Program-made: the position numbers and the translations under genes
The notes under the pieces: model-generated
The model's input: the letters and a program-made list of their open reading frames with translations, nothing else
Told to the model about the DNA's origin: nothing
Database searches by the model: none
From: Acholeplasmataceae bacterium
GTDB lineage: Bacteria; Bacillota_I; Bacilli_A; ML615J-28; CAG-313
Assembly (NCBI GenBank): GCA_012838545.1
Contig: DUPC01000035.1
Location: 1-60,635, forward strand
Reading direction: 5' to 3'
Length of the DNA: 60,635 nt
In this document: one piece after another, positions 17,639-26,806 of the stretch
Position numbering within the stretch: position 1 is the stretch's first letter
Layout of the letters: every line of letters begins with the position of its first letter

Positions 17639-18394
17639 ATGTTAAAACCTATTATTGAATTTAATTATTTTGGAATAAACATTTATCAATTAATGGCTGT
17701 TATTGGGGTAATATTTTCAGTAGTGTTATTTTTAAAAAGATTAAAAAAAGCAGAATATACGGAAAAACAAGAGACAATTATAATTTTTGTTTGTTTGGGA
17801 TCAGCACTTTTTGGGTTGTTAATGGCAAACGTTACAAATTGGATATTTATGCCTGAGTTGTTTGTTTTGCCTCTTTTGAAAAGAATTGAAAGTGCCGGGT
17901 TCAATTTCTACGGCGGAATACTTTCTTTCTTGCTTTTAACCTTTATACTGTCCAAAATCTTTAAGATAGATTCCCAAAAACTATTAAATCAAATTGTTCC
18001 TTCAGTATTGATTTTTCATGCCTTCGGAAGACTGGGATGTTCCTTAGCTGGATGTTGTTATGGTATTGAGTTACATGACTATCCTCTTGTTGAACATACT
18101 CATTTGGAGTTATTCCCTGCAAGAGAGATAGAGTCAATAGTCTTATTCATAATGGCCTTAATTTTTAAAAAGAAAAATTTTCAAAATGCACTTCCTTTAT
18201 ACTTTTTATCTTACGGAACACTAAGATTTATTTTAGAATTCTTCCGAGGAGATTACAGAGGGCATTTATTAAATGCAAATTGGTCTCCTGCGCAAGTAAT
18301 ATCGACAGTATTGGTACTTTGTGCAACAGTCTATTTTTGCTTAGAGTTTTATAAGAAAAAAAGTCTTGGCTCAGAAAACGATATTGCTAATTAA
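17639..18394 (+). CDS. Prolipoprotein diacylglyceryl transferase (Lgt)-like membrane protein
   Basis: This 251-residue polytopic membrane protein resembles Lgt, which transfers diacylglycerol to the lipobox cysteine of prolipoproteins. Visible Lgt-like features are FNFYGGI, HAFGRLGCSLAGCCYG (equivalent of the H-x-x-GRxGNF region), LFPAREIES, and the C-terminal LRFILEFFRGDYRG arginine block. The signature reads GRLGCSLAGCCYG instead of the canonical GRxGNFxNxE, a variant I associate with Lgt-like paralogues, so it may not be the housekeeping enzyme. There is no obvious Shine-Dalgarno, so translation is probably coupled to the preceding gene six bases upstream. It could serve the many lipoproteins in this window, but that is inference. 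Confidence 0.75.
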   Translation: MLKPIIEFNYFGINIYQLMAVIGVIFSVVLFLKRLKKAEYTEKQETIIIFVCLGSALFGLLMANVTNWIFMPELFVLPLLKRIESAGFNFYGGILSFLLLTFILSKIFKIDSQKLLNQIVPSVLIFHAFGRLGCSLAGCCYGIELHDYPLVEHTHLELFPAREIESIVLFIMALIFKKKNFQNALPLYFLSYGTLRFILEFFRGDYRGHLLNANWSPAQVISTVLVLCATVYFCLEFYKKKSLGSENDIAN

Positions 18395-18430
18395 CATTAA
18401 ATACTTTTTGAAATGAAAATTTAATTTACA

Positions 18431-18469
18431 AAACGGTAGAACTCATCGAGTGATTCTACCGTTTTTTTT
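18431..18469 (+). terminator. Rho-independent terminator
   Basis: AAACGGTAGAA (18431-18441) pairs with TTCTACCGTTT (18454-18464), and the T run continues to 18469. It ends the DUF4064-like/Lgt-like operon. Confidence 0.9.
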
Positions 18470-18744
18470 GGACTCTATTTAGAATTTTGGTGCATTTTCC
18501 CAATTACTTTAACAAAGCTTTTTTTTTAAAATTCAGATGAAAAACCAAATATGAAAATGGAACAGATTAAAGAAGAAGATGGGCGGGATCAATTTTTTAA
18601 AAATTCCTAGTCGCAAAAATTAGAGAATAGATACGAATTAACCAAAAAAGGATGACTGCTTTTCAAGCTAAACTGTGCTGGTCCCATTTATCGGTCATTT
18701 TATTCCTTATTAATAAAGCTGTTTTCTAAAGATGTGCCAAAAAA

Positions 18745-18773
18745 AGAAAAAAAAGGCGAAATGAATCGCCTTT
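18745..18773 (-). terminator. Rho-independent terminator of the amylase operon
   Basis: Read on the minus strand, AAAGGCGA pairs with TCGCCTTT (18752-18759 and 18766-18773) and is followed by a T-rich run. It lies just after the DUF1189 gene. Confidence 0.85.
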
Positions 18774-18789
18774 AATTGATTGAGTTATA

Positions 18790-19656
18790 TTACATTGAAT
18801 CCCGGAGTTTCTTTGCAGGGGGTATTTCTGCCTTACTACCTTTATAAATAGTTCCTATCATCATCAGGGCTGTACCCATTTGTAAAATGACTGGAGTCAG
18901 AGCGGCAGTGGAAGCATTGATTAGTCCGATTAAAACCGATACAATTGTCGGTATGACAAAACACCCCACATACATTTTCAAATACTCGCGATAAGTGGCA
19001 ACTTTTTGAAAATTAATTCTAACCAACAAAAAGATACCCGAAATTGCAAACATCAAAACGGTTTGCATGAAGATATTGGCTATAGTCCAAATTAAAACAG
19101 ATGAGAAGATGTAAGGTCCGGAAAAAACCGCCTCAATGATTTCGATTAAAGCCTTTTTGGCATCCGTTTCGGTGCTGATGCGATCGAAATGAATCGGTTC
19201 GCCTAAACGCGAATAGGAACCGATTAATTCCTTACCATTATCACGGTAAAAAAGGGCATCTTCTTTGGTTAGGACAACTACATTGCCTTTTTCAATTTCT
19301 TCATTGGTTGGTACTTGGTTGATATAGAATTTAAAGGTGCTGGTTTGGAAAAAGTAAGGAGTTCCATCGCTGATGATTCCTTCTTTTTTAAAGGTGAGTT
19401 TGCTGAAGTAAAGGAATTTCTCTTCCCCATTTTCAAGGTATTTTTCCACGGGAAGCACAAAGGTATCGAACTCAAGTTCCAATTCGTTTACGATAGGGTT
19501 AAACTTCCATCCCTTGGTTCTTATGATTAAAATGTTTAAGGGCAAGGAACTGATAAGGGTCAACAAGAAAAACAGAAAGATAAAACTTTTGCTTTTGATT
19601 TTGCGTAAAGCAAAAAGATTGGCAAAGCGAAAGCTTTTGGCGATTATGGTTTTCAT
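18790..19656 (-). CDS. DUF1189 (YvdJ/MalA-type) membrane protein of maltodextrin loci
   Basis: This 288-residue protein has one N-terminal membrane helix (FIFLFFLLTLISSLPLNIL), an extracytoplasmic domain of about 140 residues, and a cluster of about four helices at the C-terminus. The FANLFALRKIKSKS start and this topology fit DUF1189, which occurs in maltodextrin operons of Bacillus (YvdJ) and streptococci (MalA). Its molecular role is not established. It overlaps the amylase stop codon by four bases (ATGA), so translation should be coupled. It is the last gene of the minus-strand operon, and the location supports a role in alpha-glucan use. Confidence 0.75.
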   Translation of the reverse strand: MKTIIAKSFRFANLFALRKIKSKSFIFLFFLLTLISSLPLNILIIRTKGWKFNPIVNELELEFDTFVLPVEKYLENGEEKFLYFSKLTFKKEGIISDGTPYFFQTSTFKFYINQVPTNEEIEKGNVVVLTKEDALFYRDNGKELIGSYSRLGEPIHFDRISTETDAKKALIEIIEAVFSGPYIFSSVLIWTIANIFMQTVLMFAISGIFLLVRINFQKVATYREYLKMYVGCFVIPTIVSVLIGLINASTAALTPVILQMGTALMMIGTIYKGSKAEIPPAKKLRDSM

Positions 19657-21209
19657 GATGCACCAGTTACATCAACGATTACGGTTGTTTTGGGTGGAAG
19701 TACCGTAACGGTAGATGGCGCTGTTTCCTGATTTGTTAAATATAATATTCTTCCAGATACGGAAATGTCTTGCGGAGTGATATCGAGATTGTGAATGATT
19801 AATACTTTTTGGGTTTCGCTTCCGTTCGTATAAGTGCGATAGTACCCTTGAAGGCGATAATTGTTAAGTTCGTATGGTTCTAAGGTGTTTCCGTAATGCA
19901 AGGCTTTATTCTCGGCTCTTACCTTTAATATTCTTCGGTAAGTATTCCATAAGGAGTTGGCATCACCTGCTTGAACGGTCGGTGATTTTACATCCTTGTT
20001 AATGTTGGTTGAAATCCAAAAAGTTTCGCTTGCATCTGCCCAAGGTAGCGGCAAGCGTCTTGTTTCGTCATACCATCCGTGGGTACCGTCGGTTTTCCAC
20101 CCCAGCATGCCGATTTCTTCACCGTAATAGATGATTGGGTTTCCCGGAAGCGTTAAAAGCATTTCAGCTGCCATGCGCATCTTGGCAAGGTTGTTATCGA
20201 TGCCCGGAATGCTTGCTAAACGGTCCATGTCATGATTGCGAAGGAACGGGGCCCCGATAAAGTCCGGGTTTTGTTCCCGATATAAGTTATAGAGTTTAAC
20301 TATACGATTTACATAGTTGTCGTTTCCGTTTTTGGAAGCGGTGTCAACCAATAAATTGGAGATGTCAAAATCAACCGCGGAGTCTAAACCTTGATAATAT
20401 AAGGAATAAGCATTGGCATCAGTCCACACTTCCCCCAAGGTGTAGAAGTCAGGATCTTTTTTTCGCATTTCGGTCCTTAGTTTATGGAGAAAAAGCACAT
20501 TGTCAAACCAATTGTAGGCTTGATCCGGGTATTCTCTGGTAGCGTATAAATGCATGGCGCCGTCTATCCGGAAGCCCTTCACTCCTAGGTTAACCCAGAA
20601 TTTACCGATGTTGATAAGTTCTTCTTGAACTTCAGGGTTAAAGAAGTTGAGGTCAGGTTGCGTATAGAAGAAGTATGCATAGTAACTGTATTTGCCGTTT
20701 TGGTGCCACACCTGTTTACCGTCCACGGTATCGCTCATGCTTTTGGTGGTGGTGACATAGTAGTTTAAATATTTGGGGTCTCCCTTCATCGCTTCGATAA
20801 ACCAAGGATGTTTGTGGGAGGAATGGTTAATGACCATATCGAGGATGATTTCGATTCCTTTTTCTTTGGCTTTATTGACTAAATTTTGGAAATCATCCAT
20901 GGTGCCGTATTCGGGGTTGATGCCGTAATAATCGGTCACTTCATATCCGTGATAAGCAGAATTAGGTTGAATCGGCATTAGCCATAAAGCTTTGACATTT
21001 AGGGATTGCAAATAGTCTAGTTTTTGGGTTATACCGTTAAGATCGCCTATCCCATCACCGTCGCTATCTGCAAAACTTCTAACAAAAATTTGATAAATCG
21101 TTCCATGCAAACCGGTTATTTCCTTAGGTGTTTCGGTTTGAGGAGTTGTGCAACCGGATAAAACCACTAAGGATAAAAAAGTCACAAGTAATAACAATTT
21201 TTTAATCAT
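19653..21209 (-). CDS. Surface lipoprotein alpha-amylase (GH13)
   Basis: This 518-residue GH13 enzyme carries a signal peptide ending in VLSGC, so it should be lipid-anchored outside the membrane and cut alpha-1,4 linkages in starch or maltodextrins. The (beta/alpha)8 regions are clear: DMVINHSS (region I), GFRIDGAMH with nucleophile Asp216, LGEVW with acid/base Glu260, and LRNHDMDR with Asp327. A calcium-type loop motif, DSDGDGIGDLNG, follows the first strand. A C-terminal beta-domain ends at VIVDVTGAS. Its ribosome-binding site (AAAGGATGG) lies inside the end of the upstream RDD gene, with an 8-base overlap. It would release oligosaccharides for MalEFG import. Confidence 0.93.
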   Translation of the reverse strand: MIKKLLLLVTFLSLVVLSGCTTPQTETPKEITGLHGTIYQIFVRSFADSDGDGIGDLNGITQKLDYLQSLNVKALWLMPIQPNSAYHGYEVTDYYGINPEYGTMDDFQNLVNKAKEKGIEIILDMVINHSSHKHPWFIEAMKGDPKYLNYYVTTTKSMSDTVDGKQVWHQNGKYSYYAYFFYTQPDLNFFNPEVQEELINIGKFWVNLGVKGFRIDGAMHLYATREYPDQAYNWFDNVLFLHKLRTEMRKKDPDFYTLGEVWTDANAYSLYYQGLDSAVDFDISNLLVDTASKNGNDNYVNRIVKLYNLYREQNPDFIGAPFLRNHDMDRLASIPGIDNNLAKMRMAAEMLLTLPGNPIIYYGEEIGMLGWKTDGTHGWYDETRRLPLPWADASETFWISTNINKDVKSPTVQAGDANSLWNTYRRILKVRAENKALHYGNTLEPYELNNYRLQGYYRTYTNGSETQKVLIIHNLDITPQDISVSGRILYLTNQETAPSTVTVLPPKTTVIVDVTGAS

Positions 21210-21699
21210 GGGAATTCCATCCTTTCAATTGATCATTTACATATCCTGTTGATTTGTTTAAATAAGAACCGCTTACGGTTGGGGTTAAGCAAATCACTTT
21301 TGTGCGAAAAATAAAATCATGGATTGTCCTGCCGTCGCGTCTGTTGTTGGTGATGATTCCGCCAACAAAAGAATAAAGGCCAAAGGTTATAAAGATTGAG
21401 GTCATTTTAAAGATTTCCCTCAAAAGCAAAAGCCATAAAGGGGGGACGGAATCTAATGAATCTTTCCTAACAATAAGCATTTTTTGCGTGCGTTTTCCGA
21501 ATGATTGGCCTTTTTTTAAGAAATGAGGAACAATCATAACCAAATAGATGATTCCAACCGCGATAAACGCTTTTGTTTGATTGGGCATCTGTTCAAAGTT
21601 GTAGGCAAGAATGAGCCAACAAAAAATCAATAGAAAAGCCAGCGAGATATCGATGGAAAAAGCGCGAAGACGCCTTTCAAAATTGTGCAAATCTATCAC
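21202..21699 (-). CDS. RDD family membrane protein
   Basis: This 165-residue protein has three hydrophobic segments (LAFLLIFCWLILAYNF, AFIAVGIIYLVMIVPHF, ITFGLYSFVGGII). The RDD-type arginine and aspartate residues are present (RRLRAFSIDI near the start; RRDGRTIHDF near the end), with the GQSFGKRTQKMLIV loop usual in the family. RDD proteins are poorly understood; some are ion transporters. It starts with GTG at 21699 and is the first gene of the RDD-amylase-DUF1189 operon, overlapping the amylase start. A role in the envelope is all that can be inferred. Confidence 0.8.
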   Translation of the reverse strand: MIDLHNFERRLRAFSIDISLAFLLIFCWLILAYNFEQMPNQTKAFIAVGIIYLVMIVPHFLKKGQSFGKRTQKMLIVRKDSLDSVPPLWLLLLREIFKMTSIFITFGLYSFVGGIITNNRRDGRTIHDFIFRTKVICLTPTVSGSYLNKSTGYVNDQLKGWNSHD

Positions 21700-21727
21700 T
21701 TCTTTCTGTCATGCGAGTTTCTCTTAT

Positions 21728-21756
21728 ATTTTATCTTATGTCCTCCTTTTTGTCAA
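21728..21756 (-). promoter_or_regulatory. Promoter of the amylase operon with overlapping LacI-type palindrome
   Basis: On the minus strand, TTGACA (21756-21751) and TAAAAT (21733-21728) are separated by 17 bases, a near-consensus promoter. The palindrome AAACGTTT overlaps the -35 on its upstream side (about 21754-21761), a LacI/MalR-family type centre suggesting maltose or carbon control. Confidence 0.75.
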
Positions 21757-21824
21757 ACGTTTTCCTTTTTTTGCTCGTTGGGTAAAATCTAAGCCTGTTT
21801 TTTAAGAACCGCCTTCCTTTTCTT

Positions 21825-21853
21825 TTGCGAAAGAGGGTACTTTTTGATATAAT
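21825..21853 (+). promoter_or_regulatory. Promoter of the neopullulanase gene
   Basis: TTGCGA (21825-21830) and TATAAT (21848-21853) are 17 bases apart. An imperfect palindrome TCTTT-TGCG-AAAGA (21821-21834) covers the -35 and may be an operator. GAGGAGG lies just before the start at 21884. Confidence 0.75.
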
Positions 21854-21883
21854 AATTATAACTAATCGAGGAGGAAATAAACC

Positions 21884-23752
21884 ATGAATCGCGCTGCAAT
21901 CAAACACATTCCCAAAAGCAATATGGCTTATGCAAAAGATTTTAACCATTTGGAGTTGGTACTTCAAGCCGGTAAAGGGGATCTTGAAAAGGTAGAATTG
22001 ATTATTGGCGACCCTTTCCATTACACGAAGGTTGAAACAAAAACAGGAAACGAATGGATTTGGGAAGGTCGAAAAGGTCCTTTTATTACCATGGATAAAG
22101 TTTATTCGACGAAAGATTATGACTTTTTTCGAACAACTTATTACACAAAAACGAAACGCAGTAAATATGCATTTTTACTTTATACAAAAGGTGAAGTATA
22201 TTTTTATGGCTGTCGCGCTTTAAAAAGGGTTGGCCCCCGAGAACAATTTGAAAATAATGGGGAAATTGCCGCTGACCCCAATTTGCTTTTCAATCTTTTT
22301 GATTACTATAATTATCCTTATATCAATGAAGAAGATGTTTATGTTGCCCCTAGTTGGGTGAAAGACACGGTTTGGTATGAAATATTTCCTGACCGTTTTT
22401 ATCCCGGCTCAAAACCCCGGGAAGGATTTTTACCATTTGGTTCGGTATCCGAAGGGATTACAAATGACCAGTTTTTTGGTGGTTCGCTTAAAGGAATTAC
22501 GGAGAAAATCCCTTATCTAAAAGAGCTGGGAATCACCGGAATTTACTTTACACCTTTGTTTGAAGCCTATAGTGCGCACAAATACGATACCAAGGATTAC
22601 TTTAAAATCGATCCGCAATTCGGTACCAATGAAGACTTTTATAACCTTGTGCAAACCGCTCACCAAGCGGGGATTAGAGTGGTATTGGATGCGGTATTCA
22701 ATCACTGTGGATGGGATTTTGCCTTTTTTCAGGATGTGGTAAAAAACAAAAAAGCTTCGCTTTATTATGATTGTTTTTATATCGAGGATGAAGATTTCAT
22801 AAATTTTCCTTTGGATAAAGAGGGCCGTCCTTTACTAAGAAGCCATAATGAACCGTTAAAATTCCGCACCTTTGCGATGACGCCTTTTATGCCGAAATTA
22901 AAGCAATCGCATCCCATTATTGAAGAATATTTGTTAAATGTTGTGCGCTATTGGATGGAAAACTACCATATCGATGGTTGGCGGCTTGATGTATGCAATG
23001 AAGTGAGCCATAGTTTTTGGCGTAAATTTCGTACCTTGGTTAAAAGCATCAATCCGGATAGCTATATCCTAGGCGAAAATTGGGACGATTCCACAGCATG
23101 GCTGATGGGAGATCAGTTGGATGGGGTTATGAATTACGAGTTGGCTTATCCTGTCTGGCAGTTTTTTGGCCAAAGCAAGACGGATTTCCACATCGATGCT
23201 AGCGACTTTAAGGATTTAATCAGTCAACTTTTGGTGCGTTATCCTACCCACGTAACCCCGAATTTGTTTAATCTTTTGGACTCGCATGATACCATGCGTA
23301 TTTTAAATCGCATGGGGATGAATAAAGATTTAGTGAAATTATCGTTTGTCTTTCTCTTCAGCATGTCCGGTGCTCCCGTCCTTTATTACGGAACCGAAGT
23401 GGGAATGGAAGGCGGTCATGATCCTGATTGTCGCCGCTGCATGATTTGGAATGAGGAAGAACAGGATTTGGCTCTTTTGGCTTTCTTTAAAAGATTGATT
23501 GTTTTACGCCAAGAAAATCCCGAAATGAAAGATGTCGACATGGTTTGGCATTATGCTTTAGAGGATACAATTATCTATCAAAAGGGTAGTCTATTCTTCC
23601 TTTTACATAAAGGAAACTATAATAAAGAAATCAATTTGCCTAGTGGTTTAGCCGAAAAAACGGTGAAAAATCTAATTGAAAACAAGAAAGAATCGCTTGG
23701 AAAAAGTCTGGTTTTAAACCCTTATCAATACTTTATTTTCCAAGTTTTATAG
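21884..23752 (+). CDS. Neopullulanase/cyclomaltodextrinase-type GH13 enzyme
   Basis: This 622-residue cytoplasmic enzyme has no signal peptide. An N-terminal beta-domain of about 120 residues (CBM34-like) precedes WYEIFPDRFYPG, the usual start of the catalytic barrel in the GH13_20 group (neopullulanase, cyclomaltodextrinase, maltogenic amylase). Catalytic blocks are DAVFNHCG, GWRLDVCNEVSH with nucleophile Asp369, ILGENW with Glu398, and LLDSHDT with Asp469. These enzymes hydrolyse cyclodextrins, pullulan and imported maltodextrins. It has its own promoter, divergent from the amylase operon. The length matches the family. Confidence 0.9.
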   Translation: MNRAAIKHIPKSNMAYAKDFNHLELVLQAGKGDLEKVELIIGDPFHYTKVETKTGNEWIWEGRKGPFITMDKVYSTKDYDFFRTTYYTKTKRSKYAFLLYTKGEVYFYGCRALKRVGPREQFENNGEIAADPNLLFNLFDYYNYPYINEEDVYVAPSWVKDTVWYEIFPDRFYPGSKPREGFLPFGSVSEGITNDQFFGGSLKGITEKIPYLKELGITGIYFTPLFEAYSAHKYDTKDYFKIDPQFGTNEDFYNLVQTAHQAGIRVVLDAVFNHCGWDFAFFQDVVKNKKASLYYDCFYIEDEDFINFPLDKEGRPLLRSHNEPLKFRTFAMTPFMPKLKQSHPIIEEYLLNVVRYWMENYHIDGWRLDVCNEVSHSFWRKFRTLVKSINPDSYILGENWDDSTAWLMGDQLDGVMNYELAYPVWQFFGQSKTDFHIDASDFKDLISQLLVRYPTHVTPNLFNLLDSHDTMRILNRMGMNKDLVKLSFVFLFSMSGAPVLYYGTEVGMEGGHDPDCRRCMIWNEEEQDLALLAFFKRLIVLRQENPEMKDVDMVWHYALEDTIIYQKGSLFFLLHKGNYNKEINLPSGLAEKTVKNLIENKKESLGKSLVLNPYQYFIFQVL

Positions 23753-23764
23753 TCCGATTTTTTT

Positions 23765-23825
23765 AAAAAGCGTTTGATAGAAAATTAGTAATTTTAAAGA
23801 AAATTTAAGCGCTTCATGTTATAAT
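23765..23825 (+). promoter_or_regulatory. pulA promoter with two operator-like palindromes
   Basis: An extended -10 (TGTTATAAT, hexamer at 23820-23825) lies 25 bases before the start. Two CcpA/LacI-like elements occur: AAAAAGCGTTTGAT (23765-23778) and TTTAAGCGCTTCAT (23804-23817). The second matches 12 of 14 positions of the cre consensus and sits between the -35 and -10 positions. Their centres are 39 bases apart. Confidence 0.55.
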
Positions 23826-23850
23826 TTATTTACCAAAATAGGAGGACAAA

Positions 23851-26667
23851 ATGAAAAAAATTCTTTTTATCTTTTTTTTGTTTTTATTTACCTTTATTCC
23901 CGCGCTGCAGGTTAGTGCGGAAGAAAAGGCAACCGACACTTTGGTTGTTCACTATTACCGCTATCAAAACGATTACAATGGCTGGAACTTTTGGATTTGG
24001 CCATATGCGCCCGTAAACGGAGATGGTTACGCTTATCAGTTAGCGAAGGAAGGTACGACCTTTATGGTAGACGATTTTGGGGCATATTCGGTTATTAAAT
24101 TAAGCGAAACCACTATTACCCCTAATTCCACCGCTGGCATCATTGTGCGTCGGGGCGAATGGGTGGAAAAAGACATTTCCATTGACCGCCATTTCTTTAT
24201 TCCGGCCACAAGCGAAAACGGCGAACATCATATTTATTTGGTGCAAAACGATACGCGGATAGGCACCTCGTTAAATGATCCGAACGGTCCCGACAAGTCC
24301 CATCGAATTTTATCCGCTTATTTCAATACGGCCCAAACCATCCGTTTCAACACCACGAAAAGTTTAACCAAAGAAGATTTGGTTTTAACCGAAGACGGTA
24401 TCCCGCTCGACTTTACGTTAAGCTTAAATGGTTTTGTGGGAACGATTACTCTATCCAAAAATGTGGATTTATCAAAAACTTACGTTTTAACTCCAACCTT
24501 TGACGGTGAGGAAAAACCTTATACCGTAACTTTTGACGGTATTTACGATTCGCCGGAATTTGAAGAAGCTTTCGGTTACGCGGGGGACGATTTGGGGGCG
24601 ATTGTAACGGATAATCAAACTGCTTTCCGTCTTTGGGCACCGATTTCCAGTTCCGTTACGCTCAATATTTATAGTACCGGTACACCCGCAAGTTTACCGG
24701 GCGGTTCTAATACGCCAATCCAGCAAATCCCGATGACCAAAGACGTTAAGGGCACCTGGGTGGCAACCGTCAATGAAAATCTTCATGGAAAGTACTATAC
24801 TTATTCGGTTACCAACGGCAACGCCACCCACGAAGTGATTGACCCGTATGCCAAGTCCGCAGGGGTTAACGGTGTTCGCGGCATGGTGGTCGATTTTTCC
24901 GAAGTCAATCCCTTAGAATTTGAATATGGCAAGCGAGCAAACAATATCACCAATCCGACCGATGCCATCATTTATGAACTTCATGTGCGCGACTTAACTA
25001 CCCATTCCAGTTGGAACGGTTCAGAAGTAAATCGCGGCAAATACCTAGGCTTAATTGAAGAAGGCACGACATACAACGGCGTAACGACCGGTTTTGACCA
25101 CATCAAAGAACTTGGGGTTACCCATGTTCAACTCCTTCCTTTCTTTGATTTTGGCGTTGTTGACGAATCCCAAGTCAATAACCCTGGTTACAAAAATGCT
25201 TTTAACTGGGGCTATATGCCGCTTAACTTTAATGTTCTTGAGGGGTCATATTCGGCCAATCCTTATGACGGCAGCATTCGCATTCGCGAAATGAAACAAG
25301 CCGTAACGGCTTTCACTAAAAACAATATCCGTTTGGTCATGGACGTCGTTTACAATCACACCGGTTTAAGCGCCGATTCCAATTTCCATTTGATTTTACC
25401 GGGCTATTACCACCGGATGACTTCCGCCGGAGCTTTCAGTAACGGTTCCGGTACCGGAAACGAAACAGCTTCCGAACGGTTTATGATGCGTAAATTCATC
25501 GTCGATTCGGTAAAATTCTGGGCGACCGAATATAATATTTCCGGTTTCCGATTTGACTTAATGGCTCTTCATGATCTTGAAACCATGAAACTGGTCGAAC
25601 AGGAATTGCGTAAAATCGATTCGACAATCTTGGTTTATGGCGAGCCTTGGATGGGCGGAACATCCACTTTACCGGGCAACTTAGCATCCGATAAACAAAA
25701 CCTGGCACAAATACCAAATGTTGCAGCATTCAATGATGATTTTAGGGACGGCGTAAGGGGATCGGTGTTTGACGGAGCCGATACCGGTTTTGTTCAAGGC
25801 AACGCCAACGCTCGCAATATTGAACGCATTAAATACGGTATTGTCGGGGGAATCGCTTATCCAGGGCTAGCTACCGGAAACTTAAGTTATCAAAAAATTT
25901 GGCATACTTCCCCAAGCAAAACCATCAATTATGTGAGCGCCCACGATAACAACACGCTCCACGATAAATTGCGCTTGTCCACCGCTTCCAATCAAAAGAG
26001 TTCAATTCCTTTCATGGCGGAACAAGCAGGTGCGTTTGTCTTAACTTCCCAAGGCATTCCGTTTATTCATGCAGGGGCGGAGATGCTTAGGTCCAAACCG
26101 AAAGAGGGCGGCGGATATGACGAAAACAGTTATGAATCGCCAGATTCGGTAAATCAAATCCGTTGGGATTTGAAAGCCAAACAAGAAAACCTGGATGTCT
26201 TCAATTACTATAAAGGCTTAATCGCGCTTCGAAAAGCCCATCCGGCTTTCCGAATGACTTCTGCTGGGGATGTAAGCGCCAATTTGGAATTTGTTTATCA
26301 AAACCAACCAAAATTAATTGCTTACATGATAAACAACAATGCCAATGGTGATTCCTGGGATAAGATTTTGGTGGTCCACAATTCGTCCTTTGACGAAGAC
26401 ATTGTGCTTCCTGGTACCGGCAAATGGTATTTGGTGGGGGCGCAAAACAAAGTGGGAACCGATGTCATTCGGACCTTTAGTGCAGGAGAAACGGTTTCGG
26501 TATGGCAATACGAAACTAAGATTTTCTTTCAAGATGCCGATTACAATCCTAATCAAGGGGATGAACCACCGGTTAAAAAAGGCTGCAGTTTTGGTGCGAC
26601 GGTAATTTTCCTAAATTTGATGTCGCTAGGAGCTTTATCCGTTTACGTTCTTCGCCGTAAACATTGA
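23851..26667 (+). CDS. pulA: Secreted type I pullulanase (GH13_14) with C-terminal anchor
   Basis: This 938-residue enzyme cleaves alpha-1,6 branches of pullulan, starch or glycogen. A type I signal peptide ends near QVSA. A CBM41-type starch-binding domain (LVVHYYRYQNDYNGWNFWIW) comes first, then an Ig-like domain at about 145-240, a CBM48-like domain at about 240-350, and the catalytic barrel from about 370. Key residues are Asp569 (FRFDLMALHD), Glu598 (YGEPW) and Asp699 (SAHDNNTL); FNWGYMPLNF corresponds to the type I pullulanase YNWGY motif. The C-terminus has Gly-Cys-Ser, a hydrophobic helix and VLRRKH, a tail shared with the next protein. It ends in TGA before a strong terminator. Confidence 0.93.
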   Translation: MKKILFIFFLFLFTFIPALQVSAEEKATDTLVVHYYRYQNDYNGWNFWIWPYAPVNGDGYAYQLAKEGTTFMVDDFGAYSVIKLSETTITPNSTAGIIVRRGEWVEKDISIDRHFFIPATSENGEHHIYLVQNDTRIGTSLNDPNGPDKSHRILSAYFNTAQTIRFNTTKSLTKEDLVLTEDGIPLDFTLSLNGFVGTITLSKNVDLSKTYVLTPTFDGEEKPYTVTFDGIYDSPEFEEAFGYAGDDLGAIVTDNQTAFRLWAPISSSVTLNIYSTGTPASLPGGSNTPIQQIPMTKDVKGTWVATVNENLHGKYYTYSVTNGNATHEVIDPYAKSAGVNGVRGMVVDFSEVNPLEFEYGKRANNITNPTDAIIYELHVRDLTTHSSWNGSEVNRGKYLGLIEEGTTYNGVTTGFDHIKELGVTHVQLLPFFDFGVVDESQVNNPGYKNAFNWGYMPLNFNVLEGSYSANPYDGSIRIREMKQAVTAFTKNNIRLVMDVVYNHTGLSADSNFHLILPGYYHRMTSAGAFSNGSGTGNETASERFMMRKFIVDSVKFWATEYNISGFRFDLMALHDLETMKLVEQELRKIDSTILVYGEPWMGGTSTLPGNLASDKQNLAQIPNVAAFNDDFRDGVRGSVFDGADTGFVQGNANARNIERIKYGIVGGIAYPGLATGNLSYQKIWHTSPSKTINYVSAHDNNTLHDKLRLSTASNQKSSIPFMAEQAGAFVLTSQGIPFIHAGAEMLRSKPKEGGGYDENSYESPDSVNQIRWDLKAKQENLDVFNYYKGLIALRKAHPAFRMTSAGDVSANLEFVYQNQPKLIAYMINNNANGDSWDKILVVHNSSFDEDIVLPGTGKWYLVGAQNKVGTDVIRTFSAGETVSVWQYETKIFFQDADYNPNQGDEPPVKKGCSFGATVIFLNLMSLGALSVYVLRRKH

Positions 26668-26726
26668 TCATTAACCATTGGTTATAATCAAAAAACAAAA
26701 CTGGTTTACCTTCGCCTTTCTTGCTT

Positions 26727-26765
26727 AAAGTTAAGAAAAATTGAGTTTTTTCTTAACTTTTTTTT
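26727..26765 (+). terminator. Rho-independent terminator after pulA
   Basis: AAAGTTAAGAAAA (26727-26739) pairs with TTTTCTTAACTTT (26748-26760), followed by more T. It separates pulA from the next operon. Confidence 0.88.
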
Positions 26766-26806
26766 GAAGAAATTTACAAAATTAACGAAGTCTTAATACT
26801 AATTAG

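Larger units (their letters stand above)
18395..18789. other. Convergent intergenic region
   Basis: This stretch separates the plus-strand Lgt-like operon from the minus-strand amylase operon. It holds one terminator for each side. Between them I see no protein-like reading frame or further structure. Confidence 0.6.
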
